A DNA stretch of 28,409 bases from ZC4RG30 sp965652645 (lineage in GTDB: Bacteria; Pseudomonadota; Gammaproteobacteria; Steroidobacterales; Steroidobacteraceae): the NCBI GenBank assembly GCA_965652645.1, contig CBFGXE010000039.1, positions 1-28,409 on the forward strand. Reading direction: 5' to 3'. A program made the translations under genes and the position numbers. Positions within the stretch are counted from its first letter, which is position 1. The number at the start of each line of letters is the position of its first letter. Shown one piece after another: positions 7,652-14,963 of this stretch. The notes beneath the pieces were generated by a model. That model did not search any database and had not been told where the DNA came from. It saw only the letters and a program-made list of their open reading frames with translations.

Positions 7652-9412
7652 ATGAAGCGAGAAATCGAACAACTGCTGCGCACCGCGGTGGGCAGCCTCA
7701 CCGGGCAACTGCTGCCTGCCGACACGCCGCTGGACAACCTGGGGGTGGAGCGCACGCGCGATGCGGCGAACGGCGATTTCGCTTCCAACCTCGCCATGCG
7801 CCTGGCCAGGGGCGCAAGCAAGCCGCCGCGCGAGCTGGCGCAGGCCATCGTGGCCGCGCTGCCGGAGCACGCGGGCATCGAGCGCGTGGAGATCGCCGGT
7901 GCGGGCTTCATCAATTTTTTCCTCGCGAAGTCGGCGCAGGCGGACGTGGTCCGGCGCATCCACGATGCGCGCGAGGCCTATGGCCGCAACAACAGCGGCG
8001 GCGGGCGCAAGGTGCTGGTGGAGTTCGTCTCCTCCAATCCCACGGGCCCCCTGCACGTGGGCCATGGACGCCATGGCGCCTTCGGCGCCAGCGTGGCCAA
8101 CCTGCTCGATGCCAACGGCTATGCCGTGCACCGCGAGTACTACATCAACGATGCCGGCCGGCAGGTGGACATTCTCGCCGTCAGCATCTGGCTGCGTTAC
8201 CTGGAGGCCCTGGGCGAGAAGTTCACCTTCCCCGCCAATGGCTACAAGGGCGGATACATCCGCGAGATCGCCGCCGACCTGCTGCAGGAGGCCGGCGAGC
8301 GGCTGCTGCGCCCGGAGGGCGAGCTGTTCGGCAACCTGCCGCCGGATGAACCGGAGGGCGGCGACAAGGAAACCTTCATCGACGCGCTGATCGCGCGCGC
8401 CCGCTCGCTCATCGGCGACGACGGCTTCGCCGAGGTGGCGGAGCTGGGCCTGAAGGCCATCCTGGCCGACATGGAGAACGACCTCACCGGGTTCGGCGTC
8501 ACCTACGACCGCTGGTACTCGGAGCGCTCGCTGGCCGTCAACGGCGCCATCGACCGCGCGCTGGACAAGCTGCGCGCACAGGGCCACATCTATGAGAAGG
8601 ATGGCGCGCTGTGGTTCCGCGCCACCACCTTCGGCGACGAGAAGGACCGCGTGGTGGTGCGCGAGAACGGGGTGAAGACCTACTTCGCCTCCGACATCGC
8701 TTATCACCTGGACAAGCGCGAGCGCGGTTTCGACCTGCTGCTGGACATCCTGGGATCGGACCACCATGGCTACACCGCGCGCGTGCGCGCGGGCCTTGAG
8801 GCCATGGGCGAGCCACCCGGGTCGCTCGAAGTGCTGCTGGTGCAGTTCGTGTCGCTGTTCAGGAAGGGCGAGAAGGTGCCCATGTCGACGCGTGCCGGCG
8901 AGTTCATCACGCTGCGGCAGCTGCGCCAGGAAGTGGGCAACGACGCCTGCCGCTTCTTCTATGTGATGCGCAGCCACGACCAGCACCTGGACTTCGATCT
9001 GGAACTGGCCAAGTCGCGCACCAACGAGAATCCCGTCTATTACATCCAGTACGCCCACGCCCGCGTGGCCAGCGTGCAGCGGCAGCTGGCCTCGAAGGGC
9101 ATGGCGTATGACGCGGCCGTCGGCCTGGCCAGTCTCGAGACGCTGGACTCGCCGCACGAGGGCGCCGTGCTCACCCTGCTGGCCAGGTATCCGGAAGTGA
9201 TCCAGCTGGCCGGCGAGATGCGGTCACCGCACTCGCTGGTACATTACCTGCGTGAACTGGCCCAGGCGTTTCACACGTGGTACAACGCCGAGCAGTTCAT
9301 CGTCGAGGACGCGCGGCTGCGCAACGCGCGCATCGCGCTGGCCCTGGCCGCGCAGCAGGTGGTGCGCAACGGGCTTTCGCTGCTGGGGGTCTCTGCACCG
9401 GAGAGCATGTAA
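7652..9412 (+). CDS. argS: Arginyl-tRNA synthetase
   Basis: Class I aminoacyl-tRNA synthetase charging tRNA-Arg in the cytoplasm, 586 residues (E. coli 577). The N-terminal additional domain (about 1-110) precedes the catalytic core. The HIGH motif is HVGH at 135-138 within SSNPTGPLHVGHGRHG. The KMSKS-like loop is the diverged VPMSTR near 409-414, as in many ArgRS enzymes. The C-terminal DALR anticodon-binding domain includes YYIQYAHARVASV and ends in LGVSAPESM. The ATG at 7652 matches the usual N-terminus. It is followed five bases later by the SPOR gene, an order common in Gammaproteobacteria. Confidence 0.98.
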   Translation: MKREIEQLLRTAVGSLTGQLLPADTPLDNLGVERTRDAANGDFASNLAMRLARGASKPPRELAQAIVAALPEHAGIERVEIAGAGFINFFLAKSAQADVVRRIHDAREAYGRNNSGGGRKVLVEFVSSNPTGPLHVGHGRHGAFGASVANLLDANGYAVHREYYINDAGRQVDILAVSIWLRYLEALGEKFTFPANGYKGGYIREIAADLLQEAGERLLRPEGELFGNLPPDEPEGGDKETFIDALIARARSLIGDDGFAEVAELGLKAILADMENDLTGFGVTYDRWYSERSLAVNGAIDRALDKLRAQGHIYEKDGALWFRATTFGDEKDRVVVRENGVKTYFASDIAYHLDKRERGFDLLLDILGSDHHGYTARVRAGLEAMGEPPGSLEVLLVQFVSLFRKGEKVPMSTRAGEFITLRQLRQEVGNDACRFFYVMRSHDQHLDFDLELAKSRTNENPVYYIQYAHARVASVQRQLASKGMAYDAAVGLASLETLDSPHEGAVLTLLARYPEVIQLAGEMRSPHSLVHYLRELAQAFHTWYNAEQFIVEDARLRNARIALALAAQQVVRNGLSLLGVSAPESM

Positions 9413-9417
9413 GGGCC

Positions 9418-9987
9418 ATGACGCGCACTCGTATGCCTGCCCGTGACTACAAGCATGGTGCAAGGGGCGACAGTTTCGACATGGGTCAGTACAAGCAGTT
9501 TGCCGTCGGGCTGGGCATCGGCCTGGCGGTGGCGGTGCTGGTGTGGGTGCAGGCACAGCGCGAGCTGGACAGGGAACCCGAGGAGCCGGTGGCCAATGTG
9601 GTCGAGGCGCCGGCGCCCGAAGTGCCGCCGGATGACGTGGATCCGGTGACGCAGCTGAACTTCTACGAGATGGCGCCCACGCAGGAAGTCGTGGTGGCGG
9701 CCGACACGCCGCGCGCCGGGCGCCTGCAGCCGCTGGCGCCCATCACCCGGCCCGGCGCCTATGTGATCCAGGCCAGCGCCTCGCGCAATCGCGCCGGCGC
9801 CGAGCGCGAGCGCGACCGGCTGGGCAAGCTGGGCATCGAGGCCACCATCCAGCACGTGACCATCGACGACAGCGAGTGGCACCGCGTGATCATCGGGCCG
9901 ATGCGCGACCTGAAGAAGGTGAACGAGGTGCGCGAGGTGCTGCGCTCGGCGCAGATCACGTTCCGGACGTGGGAAGTGCAGGAGTAG
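9418..9987 (+). CDS. FtsN-like SPOR-domain membrane protein
   Basis: Bitopic inner-membrane protein of 189 residues. It has a short cytoplasmic N-terminus containing ARDYKHGARG, as in FtsN-like proteins, and one membrane helix at about 28-45. A Pro/Glu-rich periplasmic linker follows, then a C-terminal SPOR domain from about 111 to 189 (AYVIQASASRNRAGAERERDRL... VIIGPM). SPOR domains bind glycan strands lacking stem peptides at the septum, so a role in cell division is likely. True FtsN is longer in enterobacteria, but short forms next to argS are common in other Gammaproteobacteria. The start lies five bases after the argS stop; Met6 and Met22 are possible alternatives. The gene ends eight bases before the stop of the convergent copper-protein gene. 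Confidence 0.88.
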   Translation: MTRTRMPARDYKHGARGDSFDMGQYKQFAVGLGIGLAVAVLVWVQAQRELDREPEEPVANVVEAPAPEVPPDDVDPVTQLNFYEMAPTQEVVVAADTPRAGRLQPLAPITRPGAYVIQASASRNRAGAERERDRLGKLGIEATIQHVTIDDSEWHRVIIGPMRDLKKVNEVREVLRSAQITFRTWEVQE

Positions 9988-9995
9988 CCGCAGCC

Positions 9996-10373
9996 TCAGT
10001 GGGCCGGCATCCTCGGGGCACTCCGCCGCTGGCCATCCGCGCCTGGTTTCGCGAATCCGCGGCACTCCGCCGCGCAGCGCCGGCAGGCTTCGGCGCAGGC
10101 CTGGCAGTGGTCCGCGGGATGCTGTTCGCATTCGGCGGCGCACAGTTCGCAGGCCTCGGCGCACAGCTCGCAGAACCGTCCGGAAAGTTCGCTGCCGCGG
10201 CCCAGCAGCTCGACGGCGGTGCGGCACAGGGTGGCGCAGTCCAGGTCCAGCGAAATGCAGCGCACCATGCTCGCGACGTCCTGCTCCTGCAGGCAGGCGG
10301 AAGCACAGTGCTCGCAGGCGGTGGCGCAGTCGTTGCAGGCCTGGAGGATGCTTTCGTGCGATTCGTGCGGCAT
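9996..10373 (-). CDS. csp3: Csp3-like cytosolic copper-storage protein (18 Cys, four-helix bundle)
   Basis: A 125-residue protein with 18 cysteines at positions 13, 16, 20, 23, 27, 39, 46, 50, 68, 71, 75, 78, 82, 90, 93, 97, 100 and 104. Most fall in CxxC and CxxxC helical spacing, so they would line the core of a four-helix bundle. This is the pattern of the DUF326/Csp family, whose members bind many Cu(I) ions. No signal peptide is present, which fits cytosolic Csp3 rather than exported Csp1. The C-terminal 20 residues are basic and lack cysteine. The start at 10373 has a GGGAG ribosome-binding site. The 127 bases up to the pirin stop hold no clear promoter or copper-regulator box that I can name. 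No copper exporter or CueR gene is adjacent in this window. Confidence 0.9.
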   Translation of the reverse strand: MPHESHESILQACNDCATACEHCASACLQEQDVASMVRCISLDLDCATLCRTAVELLGRGSELSGRFCELCAEACELCAAECEQHPADHCQACAEACRRCAAECRGFAKPGADGQRRSAPRMPAH

Positions 10374-10500
10374 GGCGGGCTCCCGGCAGGTGGAATCGGG
10401 AACGCACCATGACGCAACCCATCGCGGTTTGGCGTCGGACAGGGCCGGCGCGGGGCGCGGACATTTCCTACACCCTGGCCAGGGCCGCGAATCGCCCGGG

Positions 10501-11412
10501 CTACCTCTCCGGCAGCGGGATGAACTCCGTCTCTTCCGGCACCGCGGCGAACCGCCCGGCCTTCCAGTCGGTCCTGGCCTGTTCCATGCGCTCGACACTG
10601 GAAGACACGAAGTTCCACCAGATGTGGCGCGGCGCATCCGCGCTCTCCCCGCCCAGCAGCATCAGCCGCGCCTCGGTGACGGCGCGGATCACCACCGGCA
10701 CACCCTCGCGCAGCACCAGCATCTGGCCGGGACCGATGCGCTCGCCGGCCATCTCGATCTCGCCCTCGACGGTGTAGATCGCACGCTCCGGATACAGCGC
10801 GTCCAGCGGCAGCGACGCGCCGGCCGACAGCTCCACGTCCGCATACAGCGTGGCCATCGGCAGCTCCACCGGCGAGCGCCTGCCGGCCATCTCGCCCACG
10901 ATGAGCCGCACGTTCATCCCGCCATCGCTGAGCATGGGCAGCTCCGCGGCGCCGAAATGCCGGAACGAGGGGTCCGATTCTTCATGCGTGCGCGGCAGCG
11001 CCACCCAGGCCTGGATGCCGAAGAGATCATGGCCGCTGGCCCGGGATTCCGGCGGCGTGCGTTCGGAATGCACGATGCCCCGGCCCGCGCTCATCAGGTT
11101 CATCTCGCCGGGGCGGATGGGGATCACGGTGCCGAGGGAATCCCGGTGCATGATCTCGCCGCGGAACAGGTAGGTGACGGTGGCCAGGCCGATGTGCGGA
11201 TGCGGCCGCACGTCGATGCCGCTGCCGGGGGTGAAGCGCGCCAGTCCCATCTGGTCCCAGAAGATGAACGGCCCCACCATCATGCGGCTGGCGGAGGGCA
11301 GCACCCGGCGCACCTCGAAGCCGCCGAGGTCGCGCGCGCGCGGCACGATGCGCGTCTCGATGCCGTCGCAGCCCGTGGCGCGTTCCGGTTCGTCGTATTC
11401 CAGCCAGCTCAT
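10501..11412 (-). CDS. Pirin-family protein
   Basis: A 303-residue bicupin of the pirin family. The N-terminal cupin has the metal ligands expected from human pirin: His71 and His73 in RPHPHIG, His115 and Glu117 in GRGIVHSERTP. The C-terminal part includes a Pirin_C cupin (about 180-280) ending in HIWWNFVSSS. Bacterial relatives include quercetin dioxygenases (YhaK/YhhW type) and redox or metabolic regulators, so the precise role is open. A GGAGAA ribosome-binding site precedes the ATG. The gene lies between the copper-storage and cardiolipin-synthase-like genes on the same strand, with gaps of 127 and 65 bases, so co-transcription is possible but not close. Confidence 0.93.
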   Translation of the reverse strand: MSWLEYDEPERATGCDGIETRIVPRARDLGGFEVRRVLPSASRMMVGPFIFWDQMGLARFTPGSGIDVRPHPHIGLATVTYLFRGEIMHRDSLGTVIPIRPGEMNLMSAGRGIVHSERTPPESRASGHDLFGIQAWVALPRTHEESDPSFRHFGAAELPMLSDGGMNVRLIVGEMAGRRSPVELPMATLYADVELSAGASLPLDALYPERAIYTVEGEIEMAGERIGPGQMLVLREGVPVVIRAVTEARLMLLGGESADAPRHIWWNFVSSSVERMEQARTDWKAGRFAAVPEETEFIPLPER

Positions 11413-11477
11413 TCACGTTCTCCTGCAGTGGGCCGCGACGGGATTGTCGCCACGCGCAATGGTGCCTGTCGACTGCC

Positions 11478-12668
11478 TCAGGACAGGCCACGCGAGCCAC
11501 GCCGCGCGACCAGCGGATCGATGCGCGCGAGCAGCAGCCAGGCGAATTCCGACCCCAGCCGGCGCCACCAGGGCCGGGTGCGGCGCCAGCGGTTCAGCCG
11601 CACCATGCGCGACTGCCGCAACGCATGCAGGAACCAGGCGCGCGCATCATCCGCCAGCTCCGGCCAGTCGAAGCGCAGCAGCAGCTCGTAGTTGATCGAC
11701 AGGCTGCGCCGGTCGAGGTTGCCGCTGCCCGCCCAGACGATGGAGTCCATCACCACCACCTTGGCGTGCATGATCTGCGGCTGGTATTCGAACACGCGCA
11801 CGCGCCGGCCCAGCAGCTTGATGTACAGGCGTTCGGCCGCCAGGCGCGAGAGGGGCACGTCGGTCTTGCCGGCCAGCAGCACGCGCACGCGGCCGGCGCC
11901 GTTGGCCACCTTGTACAGCAGCTTCCTGAGCAGTGCGGACGGCAGGAAGTAGGCCGAGGCGATGGACACATTGCAGGCGCCGGCCAGGTCCCGCCGCAGC
12001 AGGTAGCCCAGCACGCCGCGCGGCAGGCCGAGGCCGGAGTGCACCGCCTCCACCGGCCCGTCCTGTGTCACGCGCAGGCGCCAGCCATGGCGCATCTTGC
12101 GCCGATAGCGGGTAAAGGCGCGCGGCGTGAAGGGCGCCAGGTCGAACATGGCATCGAAGTTCTTCTCCAGCGCCTCGACGATGGGCCCGCCCACGTAGAC
12201 GCCGCAATCCAGCCAGCCGCGGTTGATGCCATCGCCGGCGTATTCCGGCGCGATATTGAAGCCGCCCACGATGGCGTGCTGGCCATCGCAGGCCAGCAGC
12301 TTGCGGTGGTTGCGCAGCGTGCGGCGCAGGAAACGGCGGGGGTTGAAGATGGCGATCGCAACACCGGCCTCGCGCAGCGGCGCGAGGAACTCCGCGCTCA
12401 CGCCCTCCGAACCGAAGGCATCCAGCAGCATCCTTACCTCGACGCCGCGCCGGCGGGCACGCAGCATGGCCTCGCGCAGCACCGTGGCCGGCCCCTCCTC
12501 GCGCAGGATGTAGGTTTCCAGGCGGATGCAGGATTCCGCCGCGTCCATGCGCTCGGCCATCTCTGCATAGGCTTCATCGACGGTGGCCAGCCAGCGCGCC
12601 CGGTATTCACCAAGCGTGCGCTCCGCGAAGCGGAGTGGTTCCCCGCTTTCGCTGTGGTCAATGTCCAT
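11478..12668 (-). CDS. clsB: Phospholipase D-type cardiolipin synthase, ClsB-like
   Basis: A 396-residue protein with two HKD motifs: HRKLLACD with His121 and HAKVVVMD with His301, the pair expected for the PLD superfamily. The overall length and the lack of N-terminal membrane helices match ClsB (413 residues in E. coli) rather than ClsA. Substrate would be phosphatidylglycerol at the inner membrane, giving cardiolipin. The C-terminus is rich in Arg/Trp with a hydrophobic stretch (FAWLLLARIDPLV) that may bind membrane. The ATG at 12668 is chosen because it opens just before the conserved RFAERTLGEY region; the frame is open far upstream but there it is antisense to nhaA. The start diverges from nhaA with 21 bases between them and no strong ribosome-binding site is visible. 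Confidence 0.87.
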   Translation of the reverse strand: MDIDHSESGEPLRFAERTLGEYRARWLATVDEAYAEMAERMDAAESCIRLETYILREEGPATVLREAMLRARRRGVEVRMLLDAFGSEGVSAEFLAPLREAGVAIAIFNPRRFLRRTLRNHRKLLACDGQHAIVGGFNIAPEYAGDGINRGWLDCGVYVGGPIVEALEKNFDAMFDLAPFTPRAFTRYRRKMRHGWRLRVTQDGPVEAVHSGLGLPRGVLGYLLRRDLAGACNVSIASAYFLPSALLRKLLYKVANGAGRVRVLLAGKTDVPLSRLAAERLYIKLLGRRVRVFEYQPQIMHAKVVVMDSIVWAGSGNLDRRSLSINYELLLRFDWPELADDARAWFLHALRQSRMVRLNRWRRTRPWWRRLGSEFAWLLLARIDPLVARRGSRGLS

Positions 12669-12689
12669 CACACTGCGGATACTACACGG

Positions 12690-13910
12690 ATGCCCCGTTC
12701 CTACCTCGCCGCACTCACGCGTCCCCTGGTGGAATTCCTGCGCCTGGAATCCGCCGGTGGACTGTTCCTGATGGCCGCCACCGTGGCCGCGATGCTGATC
12801 GCCAACTCGGCCGCCGGAGACGGCTGGATTGCCCTGCTGGAACACCACCTGCACGTCGGCGCCGGCAAGTTCGCGCTGGAGAAATCGCTGCAGCACTGGA
12901 TCAACGATGCGCTGATGGTGGTGTTCTTCCTGCTGGTGGGACTGGAGCTGAAGCGCGAGATGGTGGTGGGCCACCTTTCGAGCTGGCGCACCGCCAGCCT
13001 GCCGGCGGTGGCCGCGCTGGGCGGCATGGCCGCGCCCGCGCTGGCCTACACCCTGTTCAACCACGACCACGCGCTGGCCATGCGCGGCTGGGCCATTCCC
13101 ACCGCCACCGACATCGCCTTCGCGCTGGGCGTGCTGTCGCTGCTGGGCAGCCGCGTGCCCACGGGGTTGAAGGCCTTCCTGCTGAGCATCGCCATCTTCG
13201 ATGACCTGGGCGCCATCGTGATCATCGCCCTCTTCTACACCGACCACCTGTCGCTGCTGGCGCTGGGCTCGGCCGCGGTGCTGATGGCTGGCCTGGTGGG
13301 GCTGAACCTCGCGGGCGTGCGCCGCCTCACGCCTTACCTCATCCTTGGCCTGTTCCTGTGGCTGGCGGTGCTGAAGTCCGGCGTGCATGCCACGCTGGCC
13401 GGCGTGATGCTGGCCATGTGCATCCCGCTGCGCGAGGACGACGGCCAGGTCAACCCGCAACGCTCGCCGCTGCTGTGGCTGGAGCACCTGCTGCATCCCT
13501 GGGTGGCTTTCGGCGTGCTGCCGCTGTTCGCGCTGGCCAATGCCGCCATCCCGCTGGCCGGCGTCACCGTCGCCGACCTGCTGCATCCGGTTCCGGTGGG
13601 CATCGCGCTGGGCCTGCTGCTGGGCAAGCCGGTGGGCATCGTGCTGTCCACCTGGCTGGCGGTACGGCTGGGACTCTGCGAAACACCGCGCAGCGTCAGC
13701 TGGATGCAGATCGGCGGCATGGGCCTGTTGTGCGGCATCGGCTTCACCATGAGCCTGTTCATCGCCCAGCTCGCCTTCGTCACCGGGGTGCCGGTGCACG
13801 CGGGCCTGGAGCGCATGGGAATCCTGCTTGGCACGCTGGCTTCGGGCGTACTGGGGTACCTGTGGCTGAGGCTTCTTCCGGCCTCGCCACCGGAAGGCGC
13901 AAGATCCTGA
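12690..13910 (+). CDS. nhaA: Na+/H+ antiporter NhaA
   Basis: A 406-residue, 12-helix inner-membrane antiporter exchanging Na+ (or Li+) for protons to control pH and sodium. The signature ATDIAFALGVLSLLGSRVP and the paired ion-binding Asp171-Asp172 in IFDDLGAIVIIALFYT correspond to E. coli Asp133 and Asp163-164. The last helices include LCGIGFTMSLFIAQLAF. The length is close to E. coli NhaA (388), with a slightly longer N-terminus. The ATG at 12690 gives the expected N-terminus; its ribosome-binding site is weak. A hairpin of CTTCCGG and CCGGAAG lies in the last codons. Divergence from the clsB-like gene with overlapping control regions suggests possible joint regulation. Confidence 0.97.
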   Translation: MPRSYLAALTRPLVEFLRLESAGGLFLMAATVAAMLIANSAAGDGWIALLEHHLHVGAGKFALEKSLQHWINDALMVVFFLLVGLELKREMVVGHLSSWRTASLPAVAALGGMAAPALAYTLFNHDHALAMRGWAIPTATDIAFALGVLSLLGSRVPTGLKAFLLSIAIFDDLGAIVIIALFYTDHLSLLALGSAAVLMAGLVGLNLAGVRRLTPYLILGLFLWLAVLKSGVHATLAGVMLAMCIPLREDDGQVNPQRSPLLWLEHLLHPWVAFGVLPLFALANAAIPLAGVTVADLLHPVPVGIALGLLLGKPVGIVLSTWLAVRLGLCETPRSVSWMQIGGMGLLCGIGFTMSLFIAQLAFVTGVPVHAGLERMGILLGTLASGVLGYLWLRLLPASPPEGARS

Positions 13911-13930
13911 ATTCCATGACCTTTTCTACC

Positions 13931-13958
13931 CTTGAAAAGGCCCCGCGGGCGCTAATAT
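13931..13958 (+). promoter_or_regulatory. Candidate heat-shock-like promoter of htpX
   Basis: CTTGAAA (13931-13937) matches the -35 element of sigma-32 promoters and also contains the sigma-70-like TTGAAA. TAATAT (13953-13958) follows after 15 bases as a possible -10. A sigma-32 -10 (CCCCATNT-like) is not clear. The element lies 43 bases before the htpX ATG. Heat-shock control of htpX is known in E. coli. Confidence 0.45.
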
Positions 13959-14000
13959 AGGGATATCGGACAATTTCCTGCCCGGAGACCGCTCAAGCCC

Positions 14001-14882
14001 ATGAAACGCATAGTGTTGTTCCTCGCCACCAACATCGCCATCCTGCTGGTGCTGTCCCTCGTCGTGCGCCTGCTGGGGCTGGATGCGTACCTCTACGACG
14101 CGGGCGGCAACTACGCGGGCCTGCTGGCCTTCGCGGCCGTGTTCGGCTTCGGCGGCGCCTTCATCTCGCTGGCCATGTCCAAGTGGATGGCCAAGCGCTC
14201 CATGGGCGTGCATGTGATCACCCAGCCCTCCAACGCCACCGAACAGTGGCTGGTGAACACGGTGCGTGCCCAGGCCGAAGCGGCGGGCATCGCCATGCCC
14301 GAGGTGGGCATCTTCAATTCGCCCGATCCCAACGCCTTCGCCACCGGCGCGCGGCGCAATGCCGCGCTGGTCGCGGTGAGCACCGGCCTGCTGCAGAAGA
14401 TGCGGCGCGAGGAAGTGGAGGCCGTGCTGGGCCACGAGGTGGCGCACGTGGCCAACGGCGACATGGTCACGCTCACGCTGATCCAGGGCGTGGTGAACAC
14501 CTTCGTGATCTTCCTGTCGCGCATCATCGGCCGCGCGGTCGACAAAGCCGTGTTCCGCAGCGAGAACGGCAACGGTCCCGGCTACTTCATCAGCGTGATC
14601 GTGGCGCAGCTGGTGCTGGGCGTGCTCGCCAGCATGATCGTGATGTGGTTCTCGCGGCACCGCGAGTTCCGCGCGGACCGGGGCGGCGCCAAGCTGGCCG
14701 GCACCGGCAACATGATCGGTGCGCTGGAAGCCCTGCGACGCAACCAGCAGGGAGCCCATGAACTGCCCGAGGCCATGCGGGCCTTCGGCATCAGCGGCGG
14801 CAAGGCCGGCGGCTTCAAGCGGCTGTTCATGAGCCACCCGCCGCTGGAAGAGCGCATCGAGGCACTGCAGAAGTCGATCTGA
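14001..14882 (+). CDS. htpX: Membrane zinc metalloprotease HtpX
   Basis: A 293-residue M48 family protease of the inner membrane that takes part in quality control of misfolded membrane proteins (E. coli HtpX 293). Two N-terminal membrane helices (about 4-24 and 37-57) precede the zinc site HEVAH at 145-149; the third ligand lies in the HREFRADRGGAKL segment. Two further hydrophobic segments (VVNTFVIFLSRIIG and FISVIVAQLVLGVLASMIVMWF) follow the HEVAH motif. The C-terminus LFMSHPPLEERIEAL is typical. A GGAGA ribosome-binding site sits 12 bases upstream of the ATG. The gene ends at a strong terminator facing the ntrX operon. Confidence 0.98.
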   Translation: MKRIVLFLATNIAILLVLSLVVRLLGLDAYLYDAGGNYAGLLAFAAVFGFGGAFISLAMSKWMAKRSMGVHVITQPSNATEQWLVNTVRAQAEAAGIAMPEVGIFNSPDPNAFATGARRNAALVAVSTGLLQKMRREEVEAVLGHEVAHVANGDMVTLTLIQGVVNTFVIFLSRIIGRAVDKAVFRSENGNGPGYFISVIVAQLVLGVLASMIVMWFSRHREFRADRGGAKLAGTGNMIGALEALRRNQQGAHELPEAMRAFGISGGKAGGFKRLFMSHPPLEERIEALQKSI

Positions 14883-14904
14883 TCGCCCGCGCCGGAAACA
14901 ACAA

Positions 14905-14938
14905 GGCCGCGTCACCCGAAGGTGGCGCGGCCCTTTTT
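14905..14938 (+). terminator. Rho-independent terminator after htpX
   Basis: GGCCGCGTCACC (14905-14916) pairs with GGTGGCGCGGCC (14921-14932) with one T-G wobble and a 4-base loop, followed by C and five T. It lies 23 bases after the htpX stop and 26 before the ntrX stop, so it may also slow transcription arriving from ntrX. Confidence 0.88.
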
Positions 14939-14963
14939 CATGGCGGCGGACGGACGCGGCCGG

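Noticed and set aside
7622..9157. A 511-codon open frame opposite argS
   Set aside because: It is antisense to an intact argS, with no motif and shadow-type composition.
11625..12689. Upstream extension of the nhaA frame
   Set aside because: It is antisense to the clsB-like gene with shadow-type composition; NhaA homology begins at the ATG at 12690.
12669..13799. Upstream extension of the minus-strand clsB-like frame
   Set aside because: The extension is antisense to nhaA and is rich in Gln/His/Arg low-complexity sequence; the recognisable protein begins at 12668.
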